This document shows, one piece after another, positions 62,831 through 64,000 of a DNA stretch of 64,000 nt. The stretch's first letter is position 1, and the number at the start of each line of letters is the position of its first letter. The notes below the pieces were generated by a model that was given only the letters and a program-made list of their open reading frames with translations, was not told where the DNA came from and made no database searches. The stretch lies in the NCBI GenBank assembly GCA_022842325.1, contig JALHPU010000007.1, forward strand, positions 62,001 to 126,000, read 5' to 3'. The position numbers were made by a program, and so were the translations under genes. This DNA is from Sulfuritalea sp. Lineage in GTDB: Bacteria; Pseudomonadota; Gammaproteobacteria; Burkholderiales; Rhodocyclaceae.

Positions 62831-63979
62831 ATGATCGAACGTCACGGCCATCTTGCCGAAGCCTCGCGTCTGCTCGACGAGTTCCCGGTCGTTGCCCTGA
62901 TCGGACCGCGTCAGGTGGGCAAGACCACACTGGCGCGGGCCATTGCGACACGTCGTCAAGGACCCGTCCAGCATTTCGACCTCGAGGACCCGCGCACCGA
63001 AGCCCGTTTCGCCTCACCGATGCTGGCGCTGGAAGGCCTGACGGGTCTTGTGGTGCTCGACGAGATCCAGCGCCATCCCGAGCTGTTCCCGATCCTGCGG
63101 GTTCTGGCAGACCGGCCGGACACCCCGGCCCGCTTCCTGATTCTGGGCTCCGCGTCCCCGCAATTGATCCAGCAGTCGGCCGAAAGCCTGGCCGGGCGCA
63201 TCGCCTATCACGAGCTGCCGGGGCTCGATCTCACCGAGATCGGCGCCAGCGGCATGGACGTCCTCTGGCAGCGCGGCGGCTTCCCCAAATCCTTTCTTGC
63301 CGCGAGCGAGGCGGCCAGCCTGCGCTGGCGCCAGGAATTCATCCGCAGCTACCTGGAACGGGATATTCCGGCCCTCGGCTTTCGCTTGCCGCCGGCCGCC
63401 TTGCGCCGCTTCTGGAGCATGCTGGCCCATTACCACGGCCAGACCTGGAACGGATCGGAACTGGCACGGGCCTTCGGCGTCACCGAGCGGACGGTGCGCC
63501 ACTACCTGGATATCCTTGCCGCCACCTTCATGGTGCGCATCCTGCCGCCCTGGCACGAGAACCTGGGCAAGCGCCAGGTGAAGGCGCCCAAGGTCTATCT
63601 GAGCGACAGCGGCATCCTGCACAGCCTGCTCGACATCGGCAGCCCGGCGTCCCTTGGCAATCACCCGAAGATCGGCGCCTCCTGGGAGGGATTCGCGCTG
63701 CATCAGGTGGTCAGCCGCCTGCGGGTCGGCTGGAATGCATGCCACTACTGGAAGCTGCACTCCGGGGCCGAGCTCGATCTGTTCGTGCAAAGCGGCGGAC
63801 GCCGGCTCGGCTTCGAGTTCAAGTTCAGCGACACGCCGCGCCTGACGCCTTCCATGCACTCCGCCCTGGAGCAGTTGCGCCTGGACGGGCTCTACGTAGT
63901 CCATGCCGGCCGTGACCGCTTCCCGCTCGCACAACGCATCGAGGCGATGCCGCTCGCCGACGTCGGGCGGATTGACTAG
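62831..63979 (+). CDS. AAA ATPase with DUF4143 domain
   Basis: 382 residues. The AAA_14 N-terminal part has Walker A (IGPRQVGKTTLARAIA) and Walker B (LVVLDEIQRHPELFPIL), then LGSASPQLIQQSAESLAGR. The C-terminal DUF4143 part has YHGQTWNGSELARAFGVTERTVRHYLDILAATFMVRILPPWHEN and a nuclease-like end (WKLHSGAELDLFVQSGGRRLGFEFKF). Such proteins are common in mobile or defence-like contexts; the function is not defined. Confidence 0.88.
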   Translation: MIERHGHLAEASRLLDEFPVVALIGPRQVGKTTLARAIATRRQGPVQHFDLEDPRTEARFASPMLALEGLTGLVVLDEIQRHPELFPILRVLADRPDTPARFLILGSASPQLIQQSAESLAGRIAYHELPGLDLTEIGASGMDVLWQRGGFPKSFLAASEAASLRWRQEFIRSYLERDIPALGFRLPPAALRRFWSMLAHYHGQTWNGSELARAFGVTERTVRHYLDILAATFMVRILPPWHENLGKRQVKAPKVYLSDSGILHSLLDIGSPASLGNHPKIGASWEGFALHQVVSRLRVGWNACHYWKLHSGAELDLFVQSGGRRLGFEFKFSDTPRLTPSMHSALEQLRLDGLYVVHAGRDRFPLAQRIEAMPLADVGRID

Positions 63980-64000
63980 GTTCCCAGCACTGCGCGCAGC

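Overview
High-GC, densely packed Gram-negative DNA. The gene content points to a betaproteobacterium, most likely of the Rhodocyclales type: Tct/Bug tripartite transporters, a metK / lpxL / dapF-DUF484-xerC neighbourhood, NnrU, an ActP-like symporter with its DUF4212 subunit, and a CIRCE-controlled groESL. The taxon is an inference from content. No rRNA or tRNA gene was recognised.

0-28 kb is mostly core genome. It holds an Mrp (Mnh) cation/proton antiporter operon cut by the window start, a MASE1 sensor kinase with a FixJ-type regulator, a TPR protein, a sodium:solute symporter pair next to a TctD/TctE-like two-component system, groES-groEL, nnrU, acetoacetyl-CoA synthetase with a flavin reductase, a DacB-like peptidase, glutathione peroxidase, metK behind a leader with an intrinsic terminator, an MFS transporter, and a gnnA-gnnB-lpxA operon. 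That operon predicts lipid A built on a 3-amino sugar. A divergent LpxL-type acyltransferase follows.

28-36.4 kb is accessory DNA: a GNAT gene between two direct repeats, a RhuM protein, an AbiEi antitoxin whose AbiEii toxin is truncated, an MqsR-MqsA toxin-antitoxin pair, and a 1032-residue membrane-anchored protein with fifteen 43-residue repeats. Several dispersed repeat families lie here.

36.4-56.5 kb looks like an organosulfonate catabolic island. Xsc (sulfoacetaldehyde acetyltransferase) is the hub. SauS and SauT homologues would feed it from sulfoacetate, and a GMC alcohol dehydrogenase resembling isethionate dehydrogenase would feed it from isethionate. Uptake is by a TctCBA tripartite tricarboxylate-type transporter and a TRAP transporter. 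Three IclR regulators and matching GAAACG/CGTTTC palindromes suggest control. Inside the island an IclR-CobS-CobT operon places a cobaltochelatase-type AAA+/VWA pair with no CobN in view; its 3' end is tandemly triplicated with a REP-like element.

56.6-64 kb returns to core genes (second lpxL, dapF, DUF484, xerC), then a short filamentous-haemagglutinin-type protein with two TPS domains, a decayed cysB-like fragment, and a DUF4143 ATPase.
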